DNA of 64,000 bases from Salvator merianae (lineage: Eukaryota > Chordata > Lepidosauria > Squamata > Teiidae), in contig QVOM02000029.1 in NCBI GenBank assembly GCA_003586115.2, positions 30,456,929 through 30,520,928 of the forward strand, read 5' to 3'. A program made the position numbers and the translations under genes. Positions 24,660 through 36,239 of the stretch are shown here, in pieces. Each line of letters starts with the position of its first letter. Position 1 is the stretch's first letter. A model generated the notes under the pieces. That model saw only the letters and a list, made by a program, of their open reading frames with translations. It was not told the DNA's origin and did not search any database.

Positions 24660-25480
24660 ACAAATATGGAAAGGGATCTAGGGATTCTGGTTCACAGCTC
24701 AATGAAGGTATCAACCCAGTGTGCAGTGGCAGTGAAAAAAGCAAATTCAATGCTAGGGGTAATTAGGAAGGGAATAGAAAACAAGTCGGCAAGTGTCATC
24801 GTGCTTCTTTATAAATCTATGGTGAGACCACACTTAGAATATTGTGTACAATTCTGGTCACCTCACCTCAGAAATGATATTGTGGAAATGGAAAAGGTGC
24901 CCCAAAGGGTAACCAGAATTATCAAGTGGCTAGAACACTTTTCTTATGAAATCAGGCTGCAACAATTTGGTCTCTTCAGCCTTGTAACACGGTGTTTAAG
25001 AGGACCCCTGACTGAAGTATATAAAATCATGCACAGTGTGGAAAAGGTGAATAGACAAAATTATTTTTCTGTATCACACAATACTAAGACAAGGGACACT
25101 CTCTGAAGCTGATGGGCAGGAGAGTTAGGATCAACAAGGGGAAGTATTTTTTTACCCAGAGGGTCATTGGTCTATGAAATTCATTATCAGAAGAAATTAT
25201 GACAGCAATCAGCCTGGACAGCTTTAAGAAAGGATTAGACAAATTCCTGGAGGTCAGATTTATCGATAGCTACTAAAATGGATTTCTAGGTACCGCCTCC
25301 AGGGTAGAGAGACAGGCAGGATGCCTCTAAAGGCCATTTGCAGGGAGTCAAGAGCAGATGAAAGTTTTGCTTTTATTCTGCTTGAGAATGCCCATAAGCA
25401 ATTGGTGGGCCACTGTGTAGGACAAGATGCCAGACTAGATAGGCTGTGATCCGATCCAGCAGGGTTCCTCTTATGTTCTT
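24660..25480 (+). mobile_element. CR1/L3-type LINE, ORF2 C-terminus and 3' tail
   Basis: The frame from 24666 gives MERDLGILVHSSMKVSTQ, then RPHLEYCVQFWSPHLR, the C-terminal domain of CR1/L3 reverse transcriptases, up to the RDTL end at 25106. The remainder continues in other frames. The 3' region ends in CAGGGTTCCTCTTATGTTCTT. The same 3' tail recurs inverted at 30.3 kb and, split, at 50.2-50.9 kb. Upstream residues of the same open frame (24483-24660) are not part of the family. Confidence 0.85.
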
Positions 25481-25953
25481 ATCTCCAATTATAGTTCCCA
25501 AATTTTTGAAGGTCTTTTACTGACTTATTAAGTGCCGACCTATCATTTTCCTCAGCACACCACTACTAAATATCAGCTCCTGAATGCTTTAATTGAACCT
25601 TAGAACAATACTGAGGTTGTTTCACTAACTTTCAACAAGACAGTTGGGTCTCTTTGCTGCCTATTGCGAATTTGCTTATAACATCTCTGTACACTCTCTT
25701 CCATTCATGCTTTTTATGGTACAGATCTCACTGATTTTCCAGAGTTGTTATCCACTAGCTTTGGCAACTCTTTGCACCATGCTTGGGCTATCAAATCTAC
25801 AGCTCTGTGGCATGATCATCAACTTACTCTCCAGAAGGCCAAGTTCTATTATAAACTACAGACTGATAACCATAGCATTGAGGGTCTGAACATTGCTAAA
25901 GGTGACTCTGTCTATCTCTCTATTAAGCATCTCAAATCTGCACACCAATCTAA
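25481..25953 (+). mobile_element. Ty3/gypsy-type element, integrase fragment (left part)
   Basis: Degraded integrase core text is followed by YCEFAYNISVHS (25662-25697), the end of the core domain in chromovirus-like gypsy elements. After a frameshift, TALWHDHQLTLQKAKFYYKL and then KGDSVYLSIKHLKSAH follow; the second is the integrase C-terminal box. The frame runs on into the inserted L1 at 25954. Stops and shifts make it inactive. The 5' part (gag, protease, RT) is missing. Confidence 0.75.
25938..25953. repeat. target-site duplication, left copy
   Basis: CTGCACACCAATCTAA is repeated perfectly at 27913-27928, on both sides of the L1. This is the length and placement expected of target-primed reverse transcription. 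Confidence 0.9.
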
Positions 25954-27912
25954 TCTTTATGCTGATGATTTTGTTTTATTCACAGCAGATCCATTACCCA
26001 CCTTGCCGGTTCTGATAAAAGTGCTGGAGGACTATTCCAAAATATCTGGACTTCAGGTCAACTTATATAAGTCACATGCTTTATACTGTAATATTCCCCC
26101 AAAAGTTCAGTTAACTATCTTTAAGAGTACTGGTATTAGAACTGCTAGAAAAAGCTGTCGCTACCTAGGCGTTAACATCCCGACGAATCATGCCAAGTTG
26201 TTAGAATATAATTATGTACCACTCTGGAAAAAAGATTAGAAAAGACTTAAAACATTAGAAAGACAAAAATTTGTCCCTGCTAGGAAGAATAGCAACAATT
26301 AAAATGATGATAGTACCTAAAATTCTATATTTCTTCCAAACTATTCCAATTTTTTTATAGGAATCTGAACTGAAAAAATGGGGAAAAATATTAAATAAAT
26401 TTATTTTTGTAGGGAAGAAACCAAGATTGGCTAGAAAATATTACTAGAGAATCAAAAAAATGGGAGGGTGGGGACATCGTAACTTATCCTGCTACTTTGC
26501 GGCTTTTCAGATTAGACATTTATTTCTTTCTACTCACCCCCCCCCCCAGGCAACGGTGGTTAAGATCTGAGACTCAGGAAATTCTAGGCATTATAAAATA
26601 CCCTTTTTTTTTTTGGATACTCCTAAGCATATTGATATCATACAGAATCCTCTGCTCCACTGTATAGTCAAGACATGGATGCACTGGAAGAAATGTTTAA
26701 TTCCTACTCCATCCCCGATTGTGCCCTTAAAAGTGTGGGGATCTTTAGCAAATTTGGTCTCACAGACTGATTGGGAAATCTTAAAAGAAAATAATTTAAA
26801 TTTAGTTAAAGAGTTTTATCAAAACAATTCACAGAAAGTATTAAGGGACCAGATTATAGAAAATTTAAGGCATTCTCCCCACGGTTGGCTGAAATCGTCC
26901 AGCTTAATATCCGGATTAAACTCTAATTTACTATGATCTTGTATGATGCAAAAATTAATTACTTTTGGGAATGCATTTGAATTTCTCACACACGCAAAGA
27001 TCTACTTTTGATGATTTACAAACTATTGATACAATTGCTCTGAGAAGATCAAACAGAATTAGAAAGTTATGGCAATCAGGCCTTGATATCCAATCCGATG
27101 ATACGAGATGGAACATAACCATATCAGTCTCCCACCGATGGACTAAATCAGCATTCGCCAGGGAATTGCATTTGAAAATGATATACAGATGGCATTGAAC
27201 ACCTGTTCTGATATCTAAAATGTTGCCTACCTGTTCCCCAGCTTGTTGGCATAATTGTGGACAGATTGGAACGTTCACTCACTACCTAGGAGTTAATATT
27301 AACATGTAGTGGGAATGTCCTGTGACAAAATCATTCTGGACTCCGATACAAAAAGAGATATCGTGCATACTCCAGCAAAATGTACTTTTCTCAAAGAAAT
27401 GGGCTTACTTCACGTTTACAACAAAGGCTCGTCAGTATTTAAATATAAATTTTTACTAGATTTCATGATACTAGCAACAAAAAAGATGATTTCCTTGGGA
27501 TGGAAAGATCACTCAAAGTTTACTCTTGCTTCCTGGTATGAGAAGCTGTGGGAATTGGCAATCAATGAAAATTTAACCTATCAAAGTAAATTAATGAGTG
27601 GTCAAGCAGTAATGTTAACGCTTGTGGATATTTGATCCCCTCTAACTGATTTCATTCCAAAATTGGCCTCTAATTTGGTCCCTACTGCAGACACCTTGTC
27701 TATATTATTGTTACAATGTTAAGCTGATAATAACTCCATATTCATTATTTTCCATTTAATTTTGGAGGACCTACCATGACTGTTAAATAGTCTATGTTTA
27801 TTATTTTGTCAAGAATAGCAGTGGATGTCGGTTTGTTAACTGTAGTCATAATGAATGTTACTTTTCAGTGTTGTTTTTGTATGTTTTAAAATTAATTTTT
27901 TTTAAAAAAAAA
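25954..27912 (+). mobile_element. 5'-truncated L1 inserted in the gypsy element
   Basis: It starts inside the catalytic box, with YADD at 25958-25969. Next come VNLYKSHALYC and CRYLGVNIP. The C-terminal parts appear in several frames at 26613-27640, including ALRRSNRIRKLW and the zinc-knuckle region W-E-C-P-V-T-K-S-F-W at 27310-27339. It ends at an A-rich run before 27913. A 16-base duplication flanks it. Frames are broken by stops and shifts, so it is dead. Confidence 0.88.
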
Positions 27913-27928
27913 CTGCACACCAATCTAA
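27913..27928. repeat. target-site duplication, right copy
   Basis: Perfect repeat of the 16 bases at 25938-25953. It directly follows the A-run at the L1 3' end. Confidence 0.9.
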
Positions 27929-28330
27929 AAGCTGGACTATAAATTCATTGGTCTTTTCAAAGTGATAAAATACATTAAGTCTGTAGTTTTTTGGCCTGAA
28001 CCCTCTAAGCCATGAAAATCCTCCCAGCTTTCCACAAGGTTCTTTCATTTACAGCAATACCACCTTCTCTGCCTCACACCATTGTTCAATACCCACTTCT
28101 GATCATGACTGATGAGCATGCACATTATGAAATCTCACAAATTTGGATGCTCAGTGGCACAGAAGCAAGGTTCAGTACTTTTGTTCACTGGAAAGACTAC
28201 CAAGCCTCTCAGTACTCATGGGTTCTGAAAATGCTCTGCAGTAGACCTGCACCATACTCTGGTTCTCTCTTAGCAAACCACCCAAAGAAGCCTGGGGCAG
28301 TTAGGTGCTGCATCATATAAGTCAGACCCT
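27929..28330 (+). mobile_element. Ty3/gypsy-type element, chromodomain end (right part)
   Basis: After the L1 the gypsy frame resumes as KLDYKFIGLFKVIK, the GPF-like segment that follows the integrase box. A degraded chromodomain follows at 28123-28227: AHYEISQI near its start and FVHWKDYQASQYSW near its end. This identifies a chromovirus-type gypsy. The 3' boundary and any LTR were not found. Confidence 0.7.
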
Positions 28331-28647
28331 CTTTGACAACTTTGGAGAAGTAAGGAGCAGGGCAGGGGCAGGTAAATAAAATGATAAATGCACCTGTTCC
28401 ATTCTCTATCACCACTTCCTATTTTTCAGGCTGCTGTGCAATCCAGAGTGGTGGGTCCATTCCAGGTTTGTGTAGAATGTCATCATGAAAGTGGGGTGAT
28501 CCCACTTTCCCAAGATTTCCCAGGCCTCTGCCAAGCGTTGCAGCTGTGTGATGACTTTACATGGAAGGCTAGAGCGTTGGACTTGCACAATGCAGCACGT
28601 AACAGTCCCTCCCCTCTTTGGGTAGTTTGCTAAGAGTAAACCAGAGC
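28256..28647. repeat. inverted pair of a 75-base module
   Basis: The module at 28256-28332 (CTCTGGTTCTCTCTTAGC, then AAACCACCCAAAGAAG) reappears in the opposite orientation at 28571-28647. The first copy adjoins the gypsy chromodomain. The rest of the intervening sequence is not shared. It could be part of a SINE or of the gypsy 3' end. Confidence 0.6.
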
Positions 28648-28858
28648 AGCCTGTTCTGCTCCTTGCTTCATCAGAGACTTTTCCATAGCCAGCCCTGATC
28701 AGCAGAAGCCTCCTGACCAACACATCCTTAACCATTCCCAGACACAGAGATAGGGAAGGAATGATCACTGAAAGGCTTATGGGAAGCAGAGGTTGCAGAC
28801 TGAAGTGGCAGTGGAACTTTGCAAACATCAGAGGGATAGATCTGAAATATGGGTTGTT

Positions 28859-28910
28859 TATCATCATCATCTTCTTCATCATCATCATTATTAGGTTTAT
28901 TATTATTATG
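28859..28910. repeat. trinucleotide-rich simple repeat
   Basis: Imperfect CAT and ATT triplets with CTT interruptions. The minus-strand reading gives runs of K, M and D, a typical low-complexity false ORF. Confidence 0.85.
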
Positions 28911-30314
28911 CTTGCTGATCATGTACAGAACAGTGCTCTGATGCCACTAGGAACCCACACTTAGTCTGCTTCTGAGAAATAGCTGGGGAAGAGCTGGAAT
29001 AGCATGTTGTCCCCAAGGCACTGGAGTGTGTTGAGCTGTGTTGAAAATCCCTCACAGAACTTTCTTCAAAGCTAGTAGATCAAAGCTTGTAATTGATCTC
29101 AAGTGCTAAACAGAAATGCTAAGATGACGTCAGGGATACCTTAGGTTTTATTCTGCATTAGAGATCCTGTAATGAGCAGTTTAGTAGACTAGATGACCTC
29201 CACGGTTCATTACGACATTATTATTCTTTGTTGTTCATCATATAATAAATCTTTGCCAAAAAGCTGTCTTGGCACAACAATAGTTTTTAACAAATATTAT
29301 CTCCAGCATGACCTGAACAATTGTACTAAAAGAGAAAACATTATTAACATCCAAAGAGAAATAGACAGCCTTAAAGTGCATTTATGTAACTCATGACGTA
29401 CAGAAAAACATCTATTCTTTCCTTAAGCCACTAGTCTGTGCTGCAGTACTTTCCTTCAATGCAGCAGTAAAGCTATCAGGCTGGCCAAATATATATTCCT
29501 CTACATTTGCATTGATAAAACTGGGTATTCCTTCATGCCCCACAAACAAACAACAAGAGCAACAACTAAAAGCTAACAAGAAGTTCAAGATTGTTCTCAC
29601 ACTAAATCTACAGTTGCTGAACAGTGTCAGAATTAGTTCCTTTAATTAGAGCAATCTGATCTTATCTGCTACATGAAAAGAAAACATGATTATGCTACAA
29701 GGTAACATGAGAAGATTTAGAAAAAATAAAACCAGTTGCTACAACAATTTGAGAGGGCTACATGGCCACTATCACTTAAGGCTATCACTTAATGTGAGGT
29801 CTCCCAGTAATTTTTTGCATTGGATCATTACTTCTGATGTCTTCAACATTTACAAGTTTTTAACACAAAAGCTCCTATTTAAAATCCAAGCAAACTAGGA
29901 CAAGGACCCTTCCTTTGCCAAAATTTAGGAGGAGATGAAAAGAAGCATTTATGCTTTCCCGTTCCCCAAAAGTGATGCACAGTGCTAGACAACTGATAGT
30001 TCGAAACTTATTTCAGAGCTGTATAGAAGAGAGCAGGGACAGGCAGTACCCAGCACCCAGTAGCTCAGAGTCTACATCATACAAAATACTACTTGGAATG
30101 ACTTGGAACAAACACTCACTGTTAATACAGAAGCTGGTGTTCAACCATGATAGCCAGAAAAGAACAACACAGAAGCACCTAATAGCTAATATAGGTCTCT
30201 CATTTGTATCTTGTTCAACAAGTATTAATTACAGTAGGGGCTTGTTTTGCGCAAGGCTTCCATTCTGGCAAGTTACTGCTTAAAGTGAAACCTTCTCTTT
30301 GACCTCTCTCTCTT
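28911..30314. other. no gene recognised
   Basis: No recognised exon or element in this stretch. Confidence 0.5.
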
Positions 30315-30475
30315 AAGAACATAAGAGGAGCCCTAGTGGATCTGGTCATTGCCCAGCTAGTCCGCATTCTGTCTCACAAAGTGGCCCACCAATCACTTCT
30401 GGGCATTCTCAAGCAGAAGATGAAAGCAAAACTTTCACCTGTTCTCAACTCCCTGCAAATAGCCTTTACAGGTAT
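30315..30475 (-). mobile_element. CR1/L3-type 3' tail, minus strand
   Basis: On the minus strand the block GGCATT...CTTGAGAATGCCC and the end GACTAGCTGGGCAATG, then TCTTATGTTCTT, match the tail of the L3 element at 25.3-25.48 kb. No coding part remains. The copy is 5'-truncated to the 3' UTR. Confidence 0.75.
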
Positions 30476-33400
30476 AATGATCCCACAGGGTCATTACGTG
30501 AACTTCAGCATCCTAAGGGAAATCTGCAGAGAATCCTTGAGGAGGTGCCAGATCAGCCCTGGCACCTCAAGACTTCTGTTACCCAATGGGAAGGTGGGAA
30601 GCAGACTCAGCCAGAAAGAAATGTTGGGAAGAAAAAGCAGAAAGAAGAGTAAAGTGGAGACCATGAGGTGAAGGCGTGCAGCTAAGTGCTCCAGGTCAGA
30701 GGCTAGCCAGGTCACCATGTCAGGCTGCTCTGAAGGGGAAAAGGAACTTCACAGAACAGATTATAAATAACTAGGGATTGTTTAATCAGACGCAATCAGG
30801 TTTTGTGTTTATTTTAACAAGGGTTCTCAGCTGTGAACTGAAATGGGTAACTTCCGTTTTATTTCTTGATGCTCTTGTTTTTGCAGCCAAGGGGAGTCCC
30901 ACTATATGTCCTTTGCTTTAAGCTTGCTGATGTTGATTTACCTTCTTTAATCTCTTTTATATGCATTTTTCTTTCTTTTTTCAATAAAGAGTTTTCACTT
31001 TTAAAACCTGCTTGTTCTTCTGAAAAAAGGGAAGCCTGGTCACATGTCTCCAAAGCACAGATCTATCAGAAACTACGTTAATATTATTCTGCTCAGGAAA
31101 CGCAAGAGGGGGGTTGCTTAGCCCTTGCCATTCTCAGACCTCCAGAGCAGAGAGGTGGCTTGGATCTCCAGTTCCAAGGGCTTGGTGGCGGCATTACCTT
31201 GATAGCTGCTGCATCTGAAAAGGAGCCAGCTCTTGGACAAGCCTGGGCAGAGTCTTCCACCCACAAACAACTGAGTACCCCCTTTTCTGCCAGAAGAGGC
31301 ATCCTATCTGTTTATTTAAACTGGATAGTTTAAATGTTGACAAGCTTCCTTGTTTAGTTTATTTTCCCTGCCAAAACAGTCCAACTTCCTCCCTGCCTTG
31401 AGGGCAGGATTTGGAGTATAAGAATAGAATTCTCTGCTTACTCAGCGGCTCCAATATCTTTAGTTTATTCTGGGATCCACTACAGGTCTCTGGCTCCACA
31501 AAAATTCACTCTGCATCTCATGAGCTGCAGTCAGATCTTTGGGTATTCTCCAGCATTCCAAAGTCATCTTCTTCTTCATCACTGTAAAAGCTGAAACCTT
31601 GTCCAGCTCCAAGAACTGAACTTCTAGCTGTCCCTGCAAGGAGCTGGACTTTGTTTGCTGTGAGTTTGGATACAGAGAGCTGTGGAATAGAAATCACTCC
31701 AGAAGACAGGCTATAACTTGCTCTCCTTCCCTACAGACTTGTTGAGTGTTGCTGGATTTTGATCTTCTATGTACCATTACCATGAAGAGGTAAGGGTTAA
31801 CCGAGTGAATAATTGGACTGACTTGACATCCTACAGGCTGAACTATGGGGGACAAACAAGACCAATCAGTGTACTGAGTTCTAGGGTTCTATACCTCTCT
31901 TCACCGATAACCAAAGGTGAGGAGTTAGAATGTTGGCATTCTGCCTTCCCCATAAGCCTGTCTTTCTGAGCATTGCAGTCCTCCCCTTAGCGTGTGGGTG
32001 TGCTTTCTTGTGTCTTGATACATTTGTTAATCACTGAGAAGACCATCTCTGAACAAGAGAAGCCCTCGAGAAAGGTATATTTCTCTTGTTTCCTGAAGTC
32101 AACTTCCTCTTCTTCCCTCTTCACTGCTTTTCTTCTCTCCCACTCATATTCTTTTAAAACACCTTAAGAATTAGTGCTGCACTGTTACCTGGAGTTAAAA
32201 GTAACTCTAGTCTCTGACTGTTAAGAAAATCTTGTGTCCCAGTCATTGCCATAGTTCCTTGTCCTCTCAATACATGTAAAGTGTTACCAAGTCTCCCTCT
32301 CTTTTCACTAATAGTTGCAAGCTGAGTTATCACCTACCATGTGACTAATTTGCTCCAACTTGAAAGTATTTTATTGTTGCCGGTTATGCGTTACTTTTGC
32401 CACTTGCACTGTAACAAAGTTATTTCCTGTGTCCCTTTGTACTAAAGTGTTTCCCCTCTCTTGGGATCAGAACTATTGTAAGTAAAACCAAACACATATT
32501 CTGCATATATGTGGGAACAGCACTTAATATGTATATAAAGTAGTTCCCGTTACATAGTTGGTGAACAAAATTAGCAGAGTGGTGGGGAAGAGCTATCATG
32601 TTGATTTGCATAGCATGTTTGAAGCTTGAACTGTGGCAGATGAGAATCAGGGTGAGTGAAAGGAAATGCTTCAAAAACACTATGCCAATCCACATGTCAT
32701 AACATGCTGCCTGCATTTCACTGGAAGTTTCTGATCATCTTGCGTGAACATTTCTAATTTTGGAGTCAACTATGTGACGTCTAATTTTTCTTTTTCTTCA
32801 GTAGGCAATACTAGATATTTCATGGTATCTTGGTACATCCTGTAATGTGTCAATATTTACAAGATATGACCTTGTATGTACAGCTATTAAACATTAAGGT
32901 TGTCACCATTTTCTGGATATTCCTGTCTTCATAGGTTTTATTCTTATTAACATGTAGCAAGTCCTTCCTATCCACTTCGTACTCCCATCCCTATGTTCAC
33001 TATTTAGCTATAAAGCTATAAAATTAGATAGTTTTCTACCTCTGCTCAGCCAACATCGCATTTGGCTTTAAATAAGTGGGCAAGCAGAGCAAGGGACAGA
33101 CGGGTAGCAATGACATAAAACTTTGGGGGCATGGGGACTAGGGAGATCCAAGCCCTGCAGACTATATTCTATACATGCTGTATTCTGTACATTCTATATT
33201 CTATTCTATACATACATTCTATGTATGTAATTCAGACATAAATGGTAAAATGATGAAATGTCAATCTGCCATTTTAGAAATCGGTGCATTACTTCCCAGA
33301 TAAGACAAAGAATCAAAACCAATGAACCAGTAACTGAAAAAGCAACAATAACCAAAGTCAGCACAGATCTAAACCTAGCTCCCATGATCTCCCAGCATTT

Positions 33401-33846
33401 AAAGGATCACCAGAAAGGTTGAAGTGATGCAGCCTATCCAGGATCTAAAGTCAAAAACATCTTTTGCTACTGGTTGCTACAGAAAAAGCCCTCTCTATGT
33501 GCCCAGCTACACACAATACTCTTCAGGGAGTTTAAAAATAAAAGTGGATTGTTGCACATCAAAAATATTCATATGCAAACCTGCTTTTCTCCCATGTTTT
33601 TTCGAGCACTCACTTGGTACATTCTGCTGCAAATGCTTCCAAGTAGCCCCATCTCCTCCCGTCCTGCACCTAACCAACGTGATTAGCTTATTTCTCTTCG
33701 TCAGTCAACAGTTTTTTGTTTTGTTTTGGCTTGCTTGCTTGCTTCCACATTTAAATATAATTAACTCTTTAACAGTATCCAAACCATCCACCTACCAAGT
33801 AAAGAATTGGTAGTGTGTTGCGTCCCAGCTTCTGATACAGCCATCA

Positions 33847-33847
<1 letters not shown>

Positions 33848-33879
<32 letters not shown>

Positions 33880-33889
33880 CACACACACC
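33848..33889. repeat. (CA)n microsatellite
   Basis: Fifteen CA units (33848-33877), an interrupting TG, then CA units to 33889. A likely polymorphic marker. Confidence 0.95.
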
Positions 33890-34652
33890 AATTCCACCTC
33901 AATATACAGAATATGGAAGAAAAGGACTGAATGGAGGAAATACTATGTATTGGGCATGGAAGGAAGACAGCTTTTCCCTGAAATAAACAACTGGAGGGAC
34001 AGTTCAAGCCAAGGTCCAGCTTCCCAAACTATCTTTCAGCAAAACATCAACTTTTGTAACCCATTTTAGCAGCAAAATGTACTTTCCAATCTTATTTTAT
34101 CCACTTTTCAAAAACCCCAGCAATATAAAAAAGAAAAACAGCTCAGTTTTTTCTTTTCTTTTCTTTGAAGTAATCACTTTATTTTGGAGGTTGACGGAAA
34201 GTCCATTAAAACTTAAGTGTAGCAAAATTTGCATACAGGCACCAACCTCACTGAACAAGGAGCTGGTGCCACTGACGATGTGCAGGCAGGATGCGGAATG
34301 TGAATGCCACTCACAAGTAAGCTGACATCAATATTTTTGACATGAACTATGTCTGAACTATGGGTCAAATGTAGTTAGATCTATCTTCAGGGAAGGGGCT
34401 AACACTGGGATCCCCCATGCTCCACACAGAATCACTACACACATGCCTGCTATCTATCCCAGGGATCCAAAAATGCTCTGCAGAAGGAGCAGTATGGAGA
34501 GTTCTGAGGTTGCATCTACAGCACAGACTATAATGGTGACCGTGTGTGTCATGGTCAGACAGCAGAAATTCATTGGAAATAGTGTATTGGAATAAAAAGG
34601 TTAGAAATAAGGCAAAAAGCAGGGGATGGGGGCGTTGGAAAGAATAAAATAT

Positions 34653-34673
34653 TGGCGCGGGGGGGGGGGGGAG
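34653..34673. repeat. poly-G tract
   Basis: A run of about a dozen G, beginning after GGCGC, at 34660-34671. Such tracts are often miscounted. Confidence 0.85.
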
Positions 34674-35312
34674 ACCTGTAGAGAATTTTAGGCTTTCAGT
34701 ATCTGGATTCTGAAAAGAAAAAATTAAAAGCCGGAAAGTCATGTTTGGGAAGGGGAGGATGGTATAACTCACTAATGCTTGGGTGGGCAGGACTTTGCAA
34801 CCAGCCAGCCAAGCAGTATTCAACTCCAAAGAAACAGGTGTGAAGTCCAGAAGCAGAAAGAGCGCAGCATCTGGAATGGATCAGGCAGCATGAAATTCAA
34901 GAAACAGGCATAGAATGAAAATGCAACTGGGGCCAAAGGATTCTAACTACACTGTGTCTTCTTAACAGTCGTAGTCAGAGATGGCTCCAAGGAGCTCAAA
35001 TATCTCTAATGTTCATTTCCCTATGCATCAACCTGTAACTCTACAGCTAAGTGTTACACAGTGTAATATATTACAGTCCTTGCTTGAACTAATTACTTTA
35101 AAAGTCCTCTGTTCTTTAAAGAAGCCTCACTGGCTCATTCCTTTGTCCCAAGACAAACTGCAGATGCTAAATGCAACCAGGCAGGTAGGTAGGTGCTTCT
35201 GCAAGCCTTCTACAAACTATGTCAATCATGTGCTATTGATGTATCAATTTCTCGATCAGTTGCAGTGAAATAATGTTCTTGTGTCTTCAGTTAAAGTTTA
35301 CTGAGGAACACT

Positions 35313-35492
35313 GGCCCTTTCTGCACTTGGCCTTATTGTGGATTATATCTCAGAATAGGGACCTGCCATCTACATGCTAGTACAGACTATGGTAGGTCCT
35401 GAGCAAGACCTTTCATAGTTTGCACTAGCATATGGATAGCACGTCCCTATTCTGGGATATAATCCACAATAAGGCCAAGCGCAGAAAGGGCC
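35313..35492. mobile_element. foldback MITE of the shared TIR family, copy 3
   Basis: The whole 180-base element is an almost perfect palindrome with arms of roughly 88 bases. The left end GGCCCTTTCTGCACTTGG and the right end (read inverted) GGCCCTTTCTGCGCTTGG differ at one base. An internal block, CATGCTAGTACAGACT, is shared with copies 1 and 4. No coding content. Flanking CACT/CATT is not a clear target duplication. Confidence 0.85.
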
Positions 35493-35709
35493 ATTGTAAC
35501 AAATGAATCATGTGTTTTGTGAACCATCTTAGAGTTTCTAAAAATAAAGGGTAGCACAGAAAACCTTTAAATAAATAAATCTGAATAAAATTGAGACTGA
35601 TTTCCTTCTTGTCACAACTGTAGGTGCCTTTAGTCTCATTAATAAATTAAATTAACAATACTGATTACCTTATTACTATAAGAAATTAATGTATATCAAA
35701 ATATTGCTG

Positions 35710-36020
35710 CCTAAATTGGGCCTAATCAATTAACTTGGAATATCTGCCAGGATCAGCTAGCTGGCTTTTCTAGCCTATACAGACATGCTGCATATGGCCT
35801 TAGGTTTCCAGAAATCTTGCTACAGGAGAGGGGACCAACTTCTGCCCAGATAGCCTTACTAGGATGAGAGTCTGGCCTTTCCGTCTTGTGCCTCCCAGCT
35901 GAATCTGAGGGACTGCTACCTGCAGCGGTTGCTTTAGACTCTGAGCAGGACTAGGGCCTAATCAGTTACCTAGCAGCTAACTGTAACACCTGTCAGGATC
36001 AGCTAACTAGCTATATATAA
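35710..36020. repeat. 60-base direct repeat upstream of the L2
   Basis: The block GGGCCTAATCAATTAAC, followed by AGGATCAGCTAGCTGGCT, at 35719-35765 returns in diverged form at about 35953-36010. TATA-like words follow the second copy (TATATATAATA, TATTTAAG). The copies may be promoter monomers or just a duplication. Confidence 0.5.
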
Positions 36021-36239
36021 TACGCTCTATTTAAGCACACTGCTTGTGGCAGCAGGCCCATCAACAAGGAGGTAATATCAAAGGGATTTGCCACTTCGAA
36101 GGAGCCTCTTCAGGAGGCAATGTGGGTGAGAGTCACCCCCCAATCCAGAACTCTTGGGAACTGTGAGAAGTGCTTGGAGAGCTGCGAGGGTTTTAACTGA
36201 CTTTAATCTATTCGGTGTTTAATACTATATTGTTTTAGC

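Larger units (their letters stand above)
30480..35312. other. no gene recognised; possible LTR-like stretch
   Basis: Mostly unassigned. An AATAAA lies near 30983 and a TATAAGAATAG near 31418, separated by a TG-rich part. They are compatible with LTR-like sequence but no terminal repeats were found. The segment also carries simple repeats listed separately. Confidence 0.35.

Noticed and set aside
28409..28888. 159-codon minus-strand frame
   Set aside because: It begins in a trinucleotide simple repeat (runs of M, K and D) and runs through an inverted repeat module. Not a gene.
30980..31430. Endogenous LTR
   Set aside because: AATAAA and a TATA-like word occur, but no paired terminal repeats, primer-binding site or coding remnants were found.
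34365..34829. 154-codon minus-strand frame
   Set aside because: No family words, no codon-like pattern and no splice context; it crosses a poly-G tract, giving a proline run. Read as chance.
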